DNA of 53,913 nucleotides. It comes from Rhodobacter ferrooxidans. Lineage in GTDB: Bacteria; Pseudomonadota; Alphaproteobacteria; Rhodobacterales; Rhodobacteraceae. Shown in pieces: positions 21,747-30,174 of the stretch. The stretch's first letter is position 1, and every line of letters starts with the position of its first letter. The notes below the pieces were generated by a model that saw nothing but the letters and a program-made list of their open reading frames with translations, made no database searches and was not told the origin of the DNA. The position numbers were made by a program, and so were the translations under genes. The DNA lies in NCBI RefSeq assembly GCF_000176015.1, contig NZ_ACYY01000023.1, forward strand, positions 1-53,913, read 5' to 3'.

Positions 21747-24700
21747 TCATTCCAATTCCAAGAGCAAGTCCTTGGCGTCGATCTGGCTGCCCGGATGCAC
21801 ATGCAGCGCCTTGACGGTGGCGGCGCGGTCGGCGTGGATGCCGGTTTCCATCTTCATCGCCTCGATGGTCAGCAACAGATCGCCTGCCTGCACCTTCTGC
21901 CCCGCCGTCACCGCGACCGAGGCCACCGACCCCGGCATCGGGGCGCCGACATGGGCGGCATTGCCCTCTTGCGCCTTGGGTTTGGCGGCGGTTTTCGCCT
22001 TGATGGCGCGGTTGGGCACCCGGATCACCCGCGGCTGGCCGTTGAGTTCGAAGAACACCTTGGCATCGCCTTCCTCGGTGGTCTCGCCCACGGCTTGCAG
22101 ACGGATTTCCAGGGTCTTGCCGGGGTCGATCTCGGCGGTGATCTCGTCGCCCGGTTCCATGCCGTAAAAGAAGGTGCGGGTGGGCAGGGTGCGCACCGGG
22201 CCATAGGTGCGATGGCGGGTGCGGTAGTCGGTGAAGACTTTCGGATACATCAGGTAGCCGTTCAGGTCTTCGTCGTCGATCACCTCGCCCTCGGCCTCGT
22301 CGCTGCCCACCTGCAATTCGCGCGCCAGCTTTGCCCGCACGGAGTCAATATCCACCGCCGTCATATGGGCGCCGGGGCGGGTGGTGATGGCAGGCTCGCC
22401 CTTCAGCACCTTGGCGCTGATCCCGGCAGGCCAGCCGCCTTGCGGTTGCCCGAGGTTGCCCTTGAGCATATCGACCACCGAGTCGGGGAAAGCCAGATCA
22501 ACGGCGGGGTCTTCGACCTGGGCGCGGCTGAGGTTCTGCGCCACCATCATCAGCGCCATGTCGCCCACCACCTTGGAACTGGGCGTGACCTTGACGATAT
22601 CGCCGAACATCTGGTTGGCGTCGGCATAGGCCTGCGCCACCTCGTGCCAGCGGTCCTCCAGCCCCAGACTGCGGGCCTGCGCCTTGAGGTTGGTGAACTG
22701 GCCGCCCGGCATCTCGTGCAGATAGACCTCGGACGCGGGCGCCGGCAGACCGGATTCGAAGGCCGCATACTGGCCGCGCACCGCCTCCCAATAGTTCGAA
22801 AGCCCGCGGATGGCGGCGATGTCCAAACCGGTGTCGCGGTCGGTATGGCGCAGCGCCTCGACGATCGAGCCAAGACAGGGCTGCGAGGTGCCGCCCGAAA
22901 ACGCGTCCATCGCCGCATCGACCGCATCGACCCCGGCATCGCAGGCCGCCAGAATCGTGCCCGCGGCAATGCCCGAGGTGTCGTGGGTGTGGAAATGGAT
23001 CGGCAGGCCGACCTCGTTTTTCAAGGCGGTGATCAGAACGCGGGCGGCGGCGGGCTTCAGCAGCCCCGCCATGTCCTTCAGCCCCAGAACATGCGCGCCA
23101 GCCGCCTTCAGCGCCTTGCCCATGGTCACATAATAGCCCAGGTCATACTTGGCGCGGTCGGGGTTCAGGATGTCGCCGGTATAGCAGATCGTGCCCTCGC
23201 ACAGCTTTTCCTGCTCGATCACCGCATCCATCGCCACCCGCATGTTCTCGACCCAGTTGAGAGAATCGAACACCCGGAACACATCCACCCCGGTTTCAGC
23301 CGCCTGTTTTATGAAAAATCGAACAATGTTGTCCGGGTAGTTGGTGTAGCCCACGCCGTTGGAGGCGCGCAGCAGCATCTGGGTCATCACGTTGGGCAAT
23401 CGCGCGCGAATGTCGCGCAGCCGCTGCCAGGGACATTCCTGCAGGAAGCGGTAGGCCACGTCGAACGTCGCCCCACCCCAACATTCGACCGAGAACAGGC
23501 CGGGTAGGTTGGCGGCATAGGCAGGCGTGGCGCGGATCATGTCGATCGAGCGCATGCGGGTTGCCAGCAGGCTTTGATGGCCGTCGCGCATGGTGGTGTC
23601 GGTGATCAGCACGCGGGTCTGCGCCGCCATCCAGTCGGCCACCGCCTGCGGCCCCTTGTCGGCCAACAGGTTGCGGGTGCCATAGGCCGGTTCGGCGTTC
23701 AGAACCGGCGGCTTGGGTGCGCGCAGATCGGCGGCGGGCTTCACCCGGCCCGCGGTCTCGGGGTGGCCGTTCACCGTGATGTCGGCGATATAGGTCAGGA
23801 TCTTGGTGGCCCGGTCGCGACGCTTCTTGAACGCGAACAGCTCGGGCGTGGTGTCGATGAACTTGGTGGTATAGGTGTTGTTCAGGAAGGTCGGGTGCTT
23901 CAGCAGGTTCTCGACAAAGGCGATGTTGGTGGACACGCCGCGCACCCGGAATTCGCGCAGCGCCCGGTCCATCCGGGCAATCGCCTGCTCGGGTGTCTGT
24001 GCCCAGGCCGTCACTTTCACCAGCAAAGAATCATAATACCGCGTGATCACCGACCCCGCATAGGCCGTGCCACCATCCAGCCGGATACCCATGCCGGTGG
24101 CCGAGCGGTAGGCGGTGATCCGGCCATAATCGGGGATGAAGTTGTTCTGCGGGTCTTCGGTGGTGACCCGGCATTGCAGGGCGTGGCCGGACAGGTGGAT
24201 ATCTTCCTGCCGCGCCATGCCGGTGGCCTCGGCCAGGGTCTTGCCCTCGGCGATCTTGATCTGCGCCTGCACGATGTCGATGCCGGTCACTTCCTCGGTG
24301 ACGGTATGTTCGACCTGCACCCGCGGATTGACCTCGATGAAGTAGAATTTCTGGTCGTCCATATCCATCAGGAATTCGACGGTGCCGGCACATTCATAGC
24401 CGACATGGGCGCAGATGCGGCGGCCAAGCTCGCAGACCTCGGCGCGCTGGGCGGGCGTCAGGTAGGGGGCGGGGGCGCGTTCGACGACCTTCTGGTTGCG
24501 GCGCTGCACCGTGCAGTCACGCTCGTAAAGGTGGTAGATATGGCCCTGCTTGTCGCCCAGGATCTGCACCTCGACGTGCCGGGCGCGCAGGATCATCTTT
24601 TCCAGATAACCCTCGCCGTTGCCAAAGGCGGCCTCGGCCTCGCGCCGCCCCTCGCGCACCTTGTCGGCGAGTTCCTCGGGGCCGTTGATCGGCCGCATGC

Positions 24701-25208
24701 CCCGGCCGCCGCCGCCCCAACTGGCTTTCAGCATCAGCGGATAGCCCACCGCCGCCGCCTGCCGCTTGGTGTCTTCCAGATCATCGCCCAGCACTTCGGT
24801 GGCCGGAATGACCGGCACCCCCGCCGCCATCGCCACCCGGCGGGCGCTGGCCTTGTCGCCCAAGGCCCGCATGGTGGCGGCTTTCGGGCCGATGAAGGCA
24901 ATCCCCGCCGCGTCGCAGGCATCGACGAAATCGGGGTTCTCCGACAGCAAGCCGTAGCCCGGATGAATGGCATCGGCCCCCGCCTGCTTCGCCACCCGGA
25001 TGATCTCGGGGATGGACAGGTAGGCACCCACCGGCGAAAGACCCTCACCGATCCGGTAGGCCTCGTCGGCCTTGAAGCGGTGGAGGCTCAGCTTGTCTTC
25101 CTCGGCATAGACCGCGACGGTCTTCTTGCCCATCTCGTTGGCCGCCCGCATCACCCGGATGGCAATCTCGCCACGGTTGGCGATCAGGATCTTGCGGAAT
25201 TCGGCCAT
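21747..25208 (-). CDS. pyc: pyruvate carboxylase
   Basis: The 1,153-residue biotin enzyme makes oxaloacetate from pyruvate, ATP and bicarbonate for anaplerosis. Order of domains: biotin carboxylase (residues 1 to about 460; KILIANRGEIAIRVMRAANE, the glycine-rich ATP loop GGGGRGMR, EVNPRVQVEHTVTEEVTG), carboxyltransferase barrel (about 540-830; DTTMRDGHQSLLATRMR), PYC_OADA/allosteric region (about 850-1,050), and a biotinyl domain with AMKMET (biotin Lys near 1119). ATG 25208 (MAEFRKILIANRG) is the family start and has GGAG upstream. It is divergent from uvrD; the 197-bp spacer contains a 12-bp palindrome. Confidence 0.97.
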   Translation of the reverse strand: MAEFRKILIANRGEIAIRVMRAANEMGKKTVAVYAEEDKLSLHRFKADEAYRIGEGLSPVGAYLSIPEIIRVAKQAGADAIHPGYGLLSENPDFVDACDAAGIAFIGPKAATMRALGDKASARRVAMAAGVPVIPATEVLGDDLEDTKRQAAAVGYPLMLKASWGGGGRGMRPINGPEELADKVREGRREAEAAFGNGEGYLEKMILRARHVEVQILGDKQGHIYHLYERDCTVQRRNQKVVERAPAPYLTPAQRAEVCELGRRICAHVGYECAGTVEFLMDMDDQKFYFIEVNPRVQVEHTVTEEVTGIDIVQAQIKIAEGKTLAEATGMARQEDIHLSGHALQCRVTTEDPQNNFIPDYGRITAYRSATGMGIRLDGGTAYAGSVITRYYDSLLVKVTAWAQTPEQAIARMDRALREFRVRGVSTNIAFVENLLKHPTFLNNTYTTKFIDTTPELFAFKKRRDRATKILTYIADITVNGHPETAGRVKPAADLRAPKPPVLNAEPAYGTRNLLADKGPQAVADWMAAQTRVLITDTTMRDGHQSLLATRMRSIDMIRATPAYAANLPGLFSVECWGGATFDVAYRFLQECPWQRLRDIRARLPNVMTQMLLRASNGVGYTNYPDNIVRFFIKQAAETGVDVFRVFDSLNWVENMRVAMDAVIEQEKLCEGTICYTGDILNPDRAKYDLGYYVTMGKALKAAGAHVLGLKDMAGLLKPAAARVLITALKNEVGLPIHFHTHDTSGIAAGTILAACDAGVDAVDAAMDAFSGGTSQPCLGSIVEALRHTDRDTGLDIAAIRGLSNYWEAVRGQYAAFESGLPAPASEVYLHEMPGGQFTNLKAQARSLGLEDRWHEVAQAYADANQMFGDIVKVTPSSKVVGDMALMMVAQNLSRAQVEDPAVDLAFPDSVVDMLKGNLGQPQGGWPAGISAKVLKGEPAITTRPGAHMTAVDIDSVRAKLARELQVGSDEAEGEVIDDEDLNGYLMYPKVFTDYRTRHRTYGPVRTLPTRTFFYGMEPGDEITAEIDPGKTLEIRLQAVGETTEEGDAKVFFELNGQPRVIRVPNRAIKAKTAAKPKAQEGNAAHVGAPMPGSVASVAVTAGQKVQAGDLLLTIEAMKMETGIHADRAATVKALHVHPGSQIDAKDLLLELE

Positions 25209-25307
25209 GGGTATCTCCGGCAGGCTAAGGGATGAGCCAGTGTAGGGGTGCTGCGCTGCGGCGCAAGGGTCGCAAGGGCTTCTGCGGCGGGAATAGCGAA
25301 AGATTCC

Positions 25308-25319
25308 GTTTGCGCAAAC
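25308..25319. promoter_or_regulatory. 12-bp palindrome in the pyc/uvrD divergent region
   Basis: GTTTGCGCAAAC is a perfect palindrome 100 bp upstream of the pyc start and 87 bp from uvrD. It resembles the TTTGCAAA half-sites bound by the RamB/PccR-type short-chain acyl-CoA regulators of Rhodobacter, but with an inserted GC step. The role as a carbon-source operator for pyc is inference. Confidence 0.4.
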
Positions 25320-25405
25320 AGCCGTTGGCGCCGCAGGGCAAAAAGCTTTGGAACATTCGCGGAACACTTCTTTAACTCCGCGCCAAGCCGCGCTAGGGTG
25401 GGGCG

Positions 25406-27958
25406 ATGAGCGGTGACAGTGAAAGCGATGCGTTCGAGGCGGCGGTGCCGTTAAGCCAGCGTGCCATGGCGGCGCGGCCTGCGCCCTATCTGGACGATCT
25501 GAACCCCGAACAACGCGCCGCCGTGCTGGCCCCCGACGGGCCGGTGCTGATGCTGGCAGGCGCTGGCACCGGCAAGACCAAGGCGCTGACCGCCCGCATC
25601 GTGCATCTTCTGACCACCGGCAAGGCGCGTCCCAACGAGATTCTGGCCGTGACCTTCACCAACAAGGCCGCGCGCGAGATGAAGGACCGGGTTGGCCGGA
25701 TGCTGGGGCAGGTGGAGGGGATGCCGTGGATGGGCACCTTCCATTCGATTTCCGTCAAGATCCTGCGCCGTCATGCCGAACTGGTGGGGCTGAAGTCGAA
25801 CTTCACCATTCTGGACACCGACGACCAGATCCGCCTGCTGAAACAGTTGATTGTGGCCGAGAATATCGACGAAAAGCGCTGGCCCGCGCGGCTGTTGGCC
25901 GGGTTGATCGATAGCTGGAAAAACCGCGCCTGGACGCCCGCCAAGGTGCCGTCCTCGGAAGCCAGCGCCTACAACAACCGCGGCACCGAGCTTTACCAGA
26001 TGTATCAGGACCGCCTGCGCGCCCTGAACGCCACCGATTTCGGCGACCTGCTGCTGCATGTGGTGACGATCTTTCAGACCCACCCGGATGTGCTGGCGCA
26101 ATACCAGCGTTGGTTCCGCTACATCCTGGTGGACGAGTATCAGGACACCAACGTGGCGCAATACCTGTGGCTGCGGCTGCTGGCGCAGGCGCATCGCAAC
26201 ATCTGCTGCGTCGGCGATGACGACCAGTCGATCTACGGCTGGCGCGGCGCCGAGGTCGGCAACATCCTGCGGTTCGAGAAGGATTTCCCCGGCGCCCATG
26301 TGGTGCGGCTGGAACAGAACTACCGCTCCACCCCGCATATCCTGGCCGCGGCTTCGGCGGTGATCGCCGCCAACAAGGGCCGCCTCGGCAAGACCCTGTG
26401 GACCGAGCGCGAGGCGGGCGAGAAGGTGCGGCTGATCGGCCATTGGGATGGCGAGGAAGAAGCGCGCTGGATCGGTGACGAGCTGGAGGCGTTGCAGCGC
26501 GGCACAAGGGCGATGGACCCGCACAGCCTTGACGACATGGCGATTCTGGTCCGCGCCAGCCACCAGATGCGGGCCTTCGAGGACCGGTTTCTGACCATCG
26601 GCCTGCCCTACCGGGTGATCGGCGGCCCGCGGTTCTATGAACGGCTCGAGATTCGCGACGCCATGGCCTATTTCCGGCTGGCCGTCTCGCCCGCCGATGA
26701 TCTGGCCTTTGAGCGGGTGGTGAACACCCCCAAACGCGGTCTGGGCGACACCGCGCAGCAGAACATCCAGCGCAGGGCGCGGGCGGCGGGAGTCTCCTTG
26801 CTGGGCGGTGCGCGGGAACTGCTGGCGCAGGGCGGCATCGGCGGCAAAGGGGCCAATCAACTCCGCACATTTGTGACGAGTTGCGATGCTTGGCACTACT
26901 TTGTTGCGAACAGAGGTAACGAGCTAGAGATCAAGCGGTATGCCGACCAACTGTTCGTTCTGCGCGAAGAGCGTTCTCGCCTTTTGAGGGAACTGGAGCT
27001 TCTCGATGAAAATGATGAAGCGCGGGAGTCAGTTGAGCGGGAAATAGTCATCTGCGGCGCGAGAATTGGCCGCTGCGAGAGAGATATCGCGATACTCGAT
27101 GGGAACCATGTTCTGCTGGCCGAGCAAATCCTTGAGGAATCCGGCTACACCGCGATGTGGCAGGCCGACAAGACCCCCGAAGCGCCGGGCCGCCTTGAAA
27201 ACCTCAAGGAACTGGTCAAGGCGCTGGAGCAGTTCGAGAACCTGCAAGGATTCCTCGAACACGTCTCGCTGATCATGGAAAACGAATCCGAGGAGGCGGC
27301 GGAAAAGGTCAGCATCATGACCCTGCACGCCGCCAAGGGCCTTGAATTTCCAGTGGTTTTCCTGCCCGGCTGGGAGGATGGCCTGTTCCCCAGCCAGCGC
27401 AGCATGGACGAATCCGGGCTGAAGGGGGTCGAGGAAGAACGCCGCCTGGCCTATGTCGGCATCACCCGGGCCGAGGCGTTGTGCACCATCTCCTTCGCCG
27501 CCAACCGCCGGGTCTATGGCCAGTGGCAATCGGCGCTGCCGTCGCGCTTCATCGACGAATTGCCCGAAGCACATGTCGAAGTGCTGACCCCGCCCGGCCT
27601 ATACGGCGGCGGCTACGGGGCGGCGGGGATGCAGGCGGGGTTCGGCGGCGGTTCAGGCATCGAACAGCGTGCGGCCTCGGCCGATGCCTACAACTCGCCC
27701 GGCTGGAAACGCATGACCGAACGCGCCCCCACCCGCCCGATGGCGCAACCGCGCGAGGCCCGCAACAGCGTGATCGACCTTGACGCGATCTCCAGCTTCA
27801 CGCTCGACGACCGGGTGTTCCACGCCAAGTTCGGCTACGGCACCGTGGTCGGCATCGAGGGCGACAAGCTCGACGTGGCCTTCGACAAGGCCGGGGTCAA
27901 GAAACTGGTCGCCCGCTTCGTGCTGCCCGCGCATCAGGCCGACGACGTGCCGTTCTAG
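25406..27958 (+). CDS. uvrD: UvrD/PcrA-type DNA helicase with an in-frame insertion
   Basis: The 850-residue superfamily 1A helicase unwinds DNA 3'-5' in excision and mismatch repair. Visible motifs: Q motif LNPEQRAAV, Walker A GAGTGKT (Lys57), motif Ia AVTFTNKAAREMK, Walker B LVDEYQDTN (Asp243), motif III GDDDQSIYGWRGA, motif IV LEQNYRS, motif V TLHAAKGLEFPVVFLPG and motif VI VGITRAE. A C-terminal segment (about 780-850) resembles the RNA-polymerase-binding tail. Residues about 505-564 (26918-27097) are an extra charged, coiled-coil-like stretch in the 2B region. It has about 54% GC and rare codons (CTA, AGA, ATA), unlike the rest of the gene. The flanking helicase sequence is intact and in frame. 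Confidence 0.95.
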   Translation: MSGDSESDAFEAAVPLSQRAMAARPAPYLDDLNPEQRAAVLAPDGPVLMLAGAGTGKTKALTARIVHLLTTGKARPNEILAVTFTNKAAREMKDRVGRMLGQVEGMPWMGTFHSISVKILRRHAELVGLKSNFTILDTDDQIRLLKQLIVAENIDEKRWPARLLAGLIDSWKNRAWTPAKVPSSEASAYNNRGTELYQMYQDRLRALNATDFGDLLLHVVTIFQTHPDVLAQYQRWFRYILVDEYQDTNVAQYLWLRLLAQAHRNICCVGDDDQSIYGWRGAEVGNILRFEKDFPGAHVVRLEQNYRSTPHILAAASAVIAANKGRLGKTLWTEREAGEKVRLIGHWDGEEEARWIGDELEALQRGTRAMDPHSLDDMAILVRASHQMRAFEDRFLTIGLPYRVIGGPRFYERLEIRDAMAYFRLAVSPADDLAFERVVNTPKRGLGDTAQQNIQRRARAAGVSLLGGARELLAQGGIGGKGANQLRTFVTSCDAWHYFVANRGNELEIKRYADQLFVLREERSRLLRELELLDENDEARESVEREIVICGARIGRCERDIAILDGNHVLLAEQILEESGYTAMWQADKTPEAPGRLENLKELVKALEQFENLQGFLEHVSLIMENESEEAAEKVSIMTLHAAKGLEFPVVFLPGWEDGLFPSQRSMDESGLKGVEEERRLAYVGITRAEALCTISFAANRRVYGQWQSALPSRFIDELPEAHVEVLTPPGLYGGGYGAAGMQAGFGGGSGIEQRAASADAYNSPGWKRMTERAPTRPMAQPREARNSVIDLDAISSFTLDDRVFHAKFGYGTVVGIEGDKLDVAFDKAGVKKLVARFVLPAHQADDVPF

Positions 27959-27966
27959 CTTCTTCT

Positions 27967-28045
27967 CTGCAAAAATATCCCCGCCGGAGGCACCCGGTCG
28001 CGCCGTTGGAGCCTCCGGCGGGGATATTTGAGCAAAGGTGAATGG
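27967..28045. repeat. dispersed post-stop element 3, large inverted repeat / bidirectional terminator
   Basis: Two perfect 19-bp arms (27974-27992 and 28012-28030; AAATATCCCCGCCGGAGGC and its complement) flank a 19-nt loop. Each arm begins with the family head (TCTGCAAAAATATCC on plus; CACCTTTGCTCAAATATCC on minus). It is two elements head to head, one for each convergent gene (uvrD, BenE-type transporter). Confidence 0.8.
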
Positions 28046-28046
28046 A

Positions 28047-29204
28047 TCAGGCCGCACGCAGCCGGGCCGCGGCGCGTTCCAGACCGAATACCGCCAATCC
28101 GGCCAGCAGGCCCCAGAAGGCCGCGCCGATGCCGAACAGCGCGACACCCGAGGCGGTAACAGTCAGCGTCACCGCCGCAGCGAAGCGTTGCAGCGGCGGC
28201 GTGAAGGCGCCGGTGGCGGCGCCGGTGAAAGGCCCGAGCAAAGCGAGGGCCACGATTGCGGTGATCAGGGCCGCGGGCAGCGCCGCCAGCAGGCTCAGCA
28301 GCACCGGGCCGAACACCCCCAGCGCCACCCAGATCGCGGCATAGACCAGCCCGACCTTCCAGCGCTGGTCGCGGTCGGGGTGCACGTCATCGCCCAGACA
28401 GATCGCCGCGGTGATCGCCGCCATCGACACCGGATGCGCGCCGAACAGCGCCGAAACCGCCGACAGCCCGCCAGTGACCGCCAGCGCCGGGCGCACCGGC
28501 GGGGTGTAACCGGCGGCGCGCAGCGTGGCAAAGCCGGGCAGGTTCTGCGAGGCCATGGTCACCAGATACAGCGGCAGTCCCAGCCCGATCAGCGCGCTGG
28601 CGCGGAACTCGGGGGCGATGAAGGTCAGGTGCGGCAGGGTCAGGCTCAGCCCGGGTGCTGCTGCCGCACCGGTCACGAAGGCCAGCGCCACACTGCAACT
28701 CAGCGCCGCCAGCACGGCCAGCGCCGGGTTCCACAGCCGCACCAGCGCGAACATCCCCACCATCGGTGCCACCAGCCAAGGTAAAGCCTGCGCCGCGGGC
28801 ACCAGCTTCAGGCAGAACGGCAGCAACACCCCCGCCAGCATCCCCGCCGCGATGCCATCCGGGATCAGCGCCACCGCCCGCCCCAAGGGCCGCAGCGCCG
28901 CCGTCAGCACCGTCAGGCCGCCCGCCAGCAGGAAGGCCCCCACCGCCTCGGGCATCGAAATGCCGCTGGTGGCGGCGATCAGGGCCGCCCCCGGCGTGGA
29001 CCAGGCCAGCACCACCGGCACCCGCGCCCAGAGGCTCAGCCCGGCGCTGCCGATGGCCTTGGCGAGGCATATCGCGAAAATCCACGAGGCGGTTTGTGCG
29101 GGCGTGGCGCCGACCGCCGCGGCGGCGGCCAGCAGCAGGGCGATGGTGCTGCCGTAGCCGACCAAGGCGGCCACCAGTGCCGCCGAAAACAACGATGCCC
29201 GCAT
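28047..29204 (-). CDS. BenE-family (benzoate/H+ symporter-like) membrane transporter
   Basis: The 385-residue protein has about 11-12 membrane helices and the BenE pattern: VPVVLAWSTPGAALIAA near residue 64, PLYLVTMASQNLPGFATLRAAGY near residue 208 and GGLSAVSALFGAHPVSMAAI near 243. BenE proteins of the nucleobase/ascorbate-type fold import benzoate, but in Rhodobacteraceae many are orphan and the substrate here is not known. No aromatic degradation genes are near. ATG 29204 starts the first helix. It sits immediately downstream (minus strand) of the small-RNA array, so read-through from that array could reach it. Confidence 0.85.
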   Translation of the reverse strand: MRASLFSAALVAALVGYGSTIALLLAAAAAVGATPAQTASWIFAICLAKAIGSAGLSLWARVPVVLAWSTPGAALIAATSGISMPEAVGAFLLAGGLTVLTAALRPLGRAVALIPDGIAAGMLAGVLLPFCLKLVPAAQALPWLVAPMVGMFALVRLWNPALAVLAALSCSVALAFVTGAAAAPGLSLTLPHLTFIAPEFRASALIGLGLPLYLVTMASQNLPGFATLRAAGYTPPVRPALAVTGGLSAVSALFGAHPVSMAAITAAICLGDDVHPDRDQRWKVGLVYAAIWVALGVFGPVLLSLLAALPAALITAIVALALLGPFTGAATGAFTPPLQRFAAAVTLTVTASGVALFGIGAAFWGLLAGLAVFGLERAAARLRAA

Positions 29205-29283
29205 GTTCCGTCCTGCCAGATTTGGCGCGACGATGCGGGCAGATGCGGGGCGATGCAAGGGGGGCGATGCAAGGGGGAAGGGT

Positions 29284-29346
29284 GCGGCGGCACCAGGGAG
29301 GAGGAGCGGTGCCGCCGCGATCGTCAAACCCCGGGAGGAGGTGGGG
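29284..29346 (-). ncRNA. CcsR-type 'cuckoo' small RNA, copy 4
   Basis: Fourth and last copy in transcription order. Minus-strand order: a short hairpin CCCC-loop-GGGG whose loop carries CCTCCTCCC, a linker, then an 11-bp stem (plus arms 29284-29294 and 29308-29318) whose loop carries CTCCTCCTCCC. The loops mimic the anti-Shine-Dalgarno end of 16S rRNA. Copy spacing is 101-104 bp. Confidence 0.85.
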
Positions 29347-29384
29347 CCGACAGACGGGTCAAGGCCGTGGCCTTGGAAAAGGTT

Positions 29385-29448
29385 GCGGCGGCACCAGGGA
29401 GGAGGAGCGGTGCCGCCGCGATATCTCGAACCCCGGGAGGAGGTGGGG
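29385..29448 (-). ncRNA. CcsR-type 'cuckoo' small RNA, copy 3
   Basis: Third copy. The 11-bp stem arms are at 29385-29395 and 29409-29419, with the same arm sequence as copy 4; the second CCTCCTCCC motif (revcomp of 29435-29443) sits in the 5' hairpin. The sequence between copies is not conserved, while hairpins and loops are. Confidence 0.85.
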
Positions 29449-29488
29449 CCGAGCATCGGTGTCAGGGCCGAAGCCCCGGAATAAAAAT

Positions 29489-29552
29489 GCGGCGACACCA
29501 GGGAGGAGGAGAGGTGTCGCCGCAGAGTGTCAAACCCCGGGAGGAGGTGGGG
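29489..29552 (-). ncRNA. CcsR-type 'cuckoo' small RNA, copy 2
   Basis: Second copy. Stem arms 29489-29499 and 29513-29523. One stem pair is changed on both sides relative to copies 3 and 4 (GCACC/GGTGC becomes ACACC/GGTGT), a compensatory change. ATTTTTATTCC follows the stem on the minus strand, so it can act as a terminator or processing end. Confidence 0.87.
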
Positions 29553-29591
29553 CCGACATGCCGTTTCGGGGTTTTTCCCCGGAAAGAAGCT

Positions 29592-29656
29592 GCGGCGGCA
29601 CTGGGGAGGAGGATCAGTGCCGCCGCGTTTGCCAGAAACCCCGGGAGGAGGTGGGG
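29592..29656 (-). ncRNA. CcsR-type 'cuckoo' small RNA, copy 1
   Basis: First copy, 14 nt downstream of the DUF1127 stop. Stem arms 29592-29602 and 29616-29626. The loop-closing pair is changed on both sides (GGCACT/AGTGCC instead of GGCACC/GGTGCC), a second independent compensatory change. Both CCTCCTCCC loops are kept. In Rhodobacter sphaeroides the homologous CcsR1-4 are processed from the message of the preceding DUF1127 gene and induced by oxidative and heat stress. Confidence 0.87.
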
Positions 29657-29670
29657 TTCAGCAAGAAACC

Positions 29671-29886
29671 TTATTTGCCGTAGGCGGCATCCGCCGCGAT
29701 ACGGGTGATCATCGCGCGGCTGATGCCCAGATCGTCCAGTTCGCGCGTGGAAAGTGCGGCCAGTTCACGCAGGGTCCGGCCATAAACCCGGCGGCGTTGC
29801 AGGGCTTCGCGGCCCAGCTTCACCACCGCGGCGATGCGGTCGCCAAGGCCATGCGGCGTCGTGCGTGCAGTGTGCAGAAAAGCCAT
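29671..29886 (-). CDS. ccaF1: DUF1127 small protein, CcaF1-like
   Basis: The 71-residue basic protein ends in the DUF1127 motif RELAALSTRELDDLGISRAMI. R. sphaeroides CcaF1 has the same length and the same position ahead of four CcsR RNAs; it is an RNA-binding protein that affects processing of those RNAs. ATG 29886 begins MAFLHTARTTPH. An open frame extends 42 codons upstream across the promoter and is not credible. A TTG-N17-CAT promoter lies 73-101 bp upstream. The gene symbol is given on synteny and length. Confidence 0.88.
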   Translation of the reverse strand: MAFLHTARTTPHGLGDRIAAVVKLGREALQRRRVYGRTLRELAALSTRELDDLGISRAMITRIAADAAYGK

Positions 29887-29958
29887 CTCATCAGCCTCAA
29901 TCGGTTTCTTGGCGCGGCAGGGATCGGTTTGTTCCGGGTCTGTCTCGCTGTTAGGGGT

Positions 29959-29987
29959 AACATGGGCCAAATGCTGCACCTGCACAA
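29959..29987 (-). promoter_or_regulatory. candidate stress (RpoH-type) promoter of ccaF1-ccsR
   Basis: On the minus strand TTGTGC (29982-29987) is followed after 17 nt by CATGTT (29959-29964). The TTG/CAT core with this spacing resembles RpoHI/RpoHII promoters of Rhodobacter rather than sigma70. The R. sphaeroides homologue is driven by RpoH factors. Start of transcription would be near 29952. Confidence 0.5.
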
Positions 29988-30174
29988 TAGCACGCCACCG
30001 CAATGCCGCCATGCAGCGCCCGCATGGCTGAAACGGTTAATTATCCCAAGACAAACAGACACTTCGCCTGAAATTTGAGCACATGGTAAACCCGGGCTTG
30101 CCCTTTGTTGCAAAGCGCTCAAGTTTGCCACAGGAATGGGCGACCCGCGCACGCTCGATTTGAAGGAGACGCCG

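Noticed and set aside
26880-27110. Intein or mobile intron in uvrD
   Set aside because: The insert is only about 60 residues, lacks the intein C-terminal His-Asn and splicing blocks, and the frame is open throughout, so it is part of the protein.
29284-29660. CRISPR-like array (regular repeats of about 100 bp)
   Set aside because: Units are too long, few and contain paired hairpins with covariation; no cas genes are near. The DUF1127 gene ahead identifies it as a CcsR-type RNA array.
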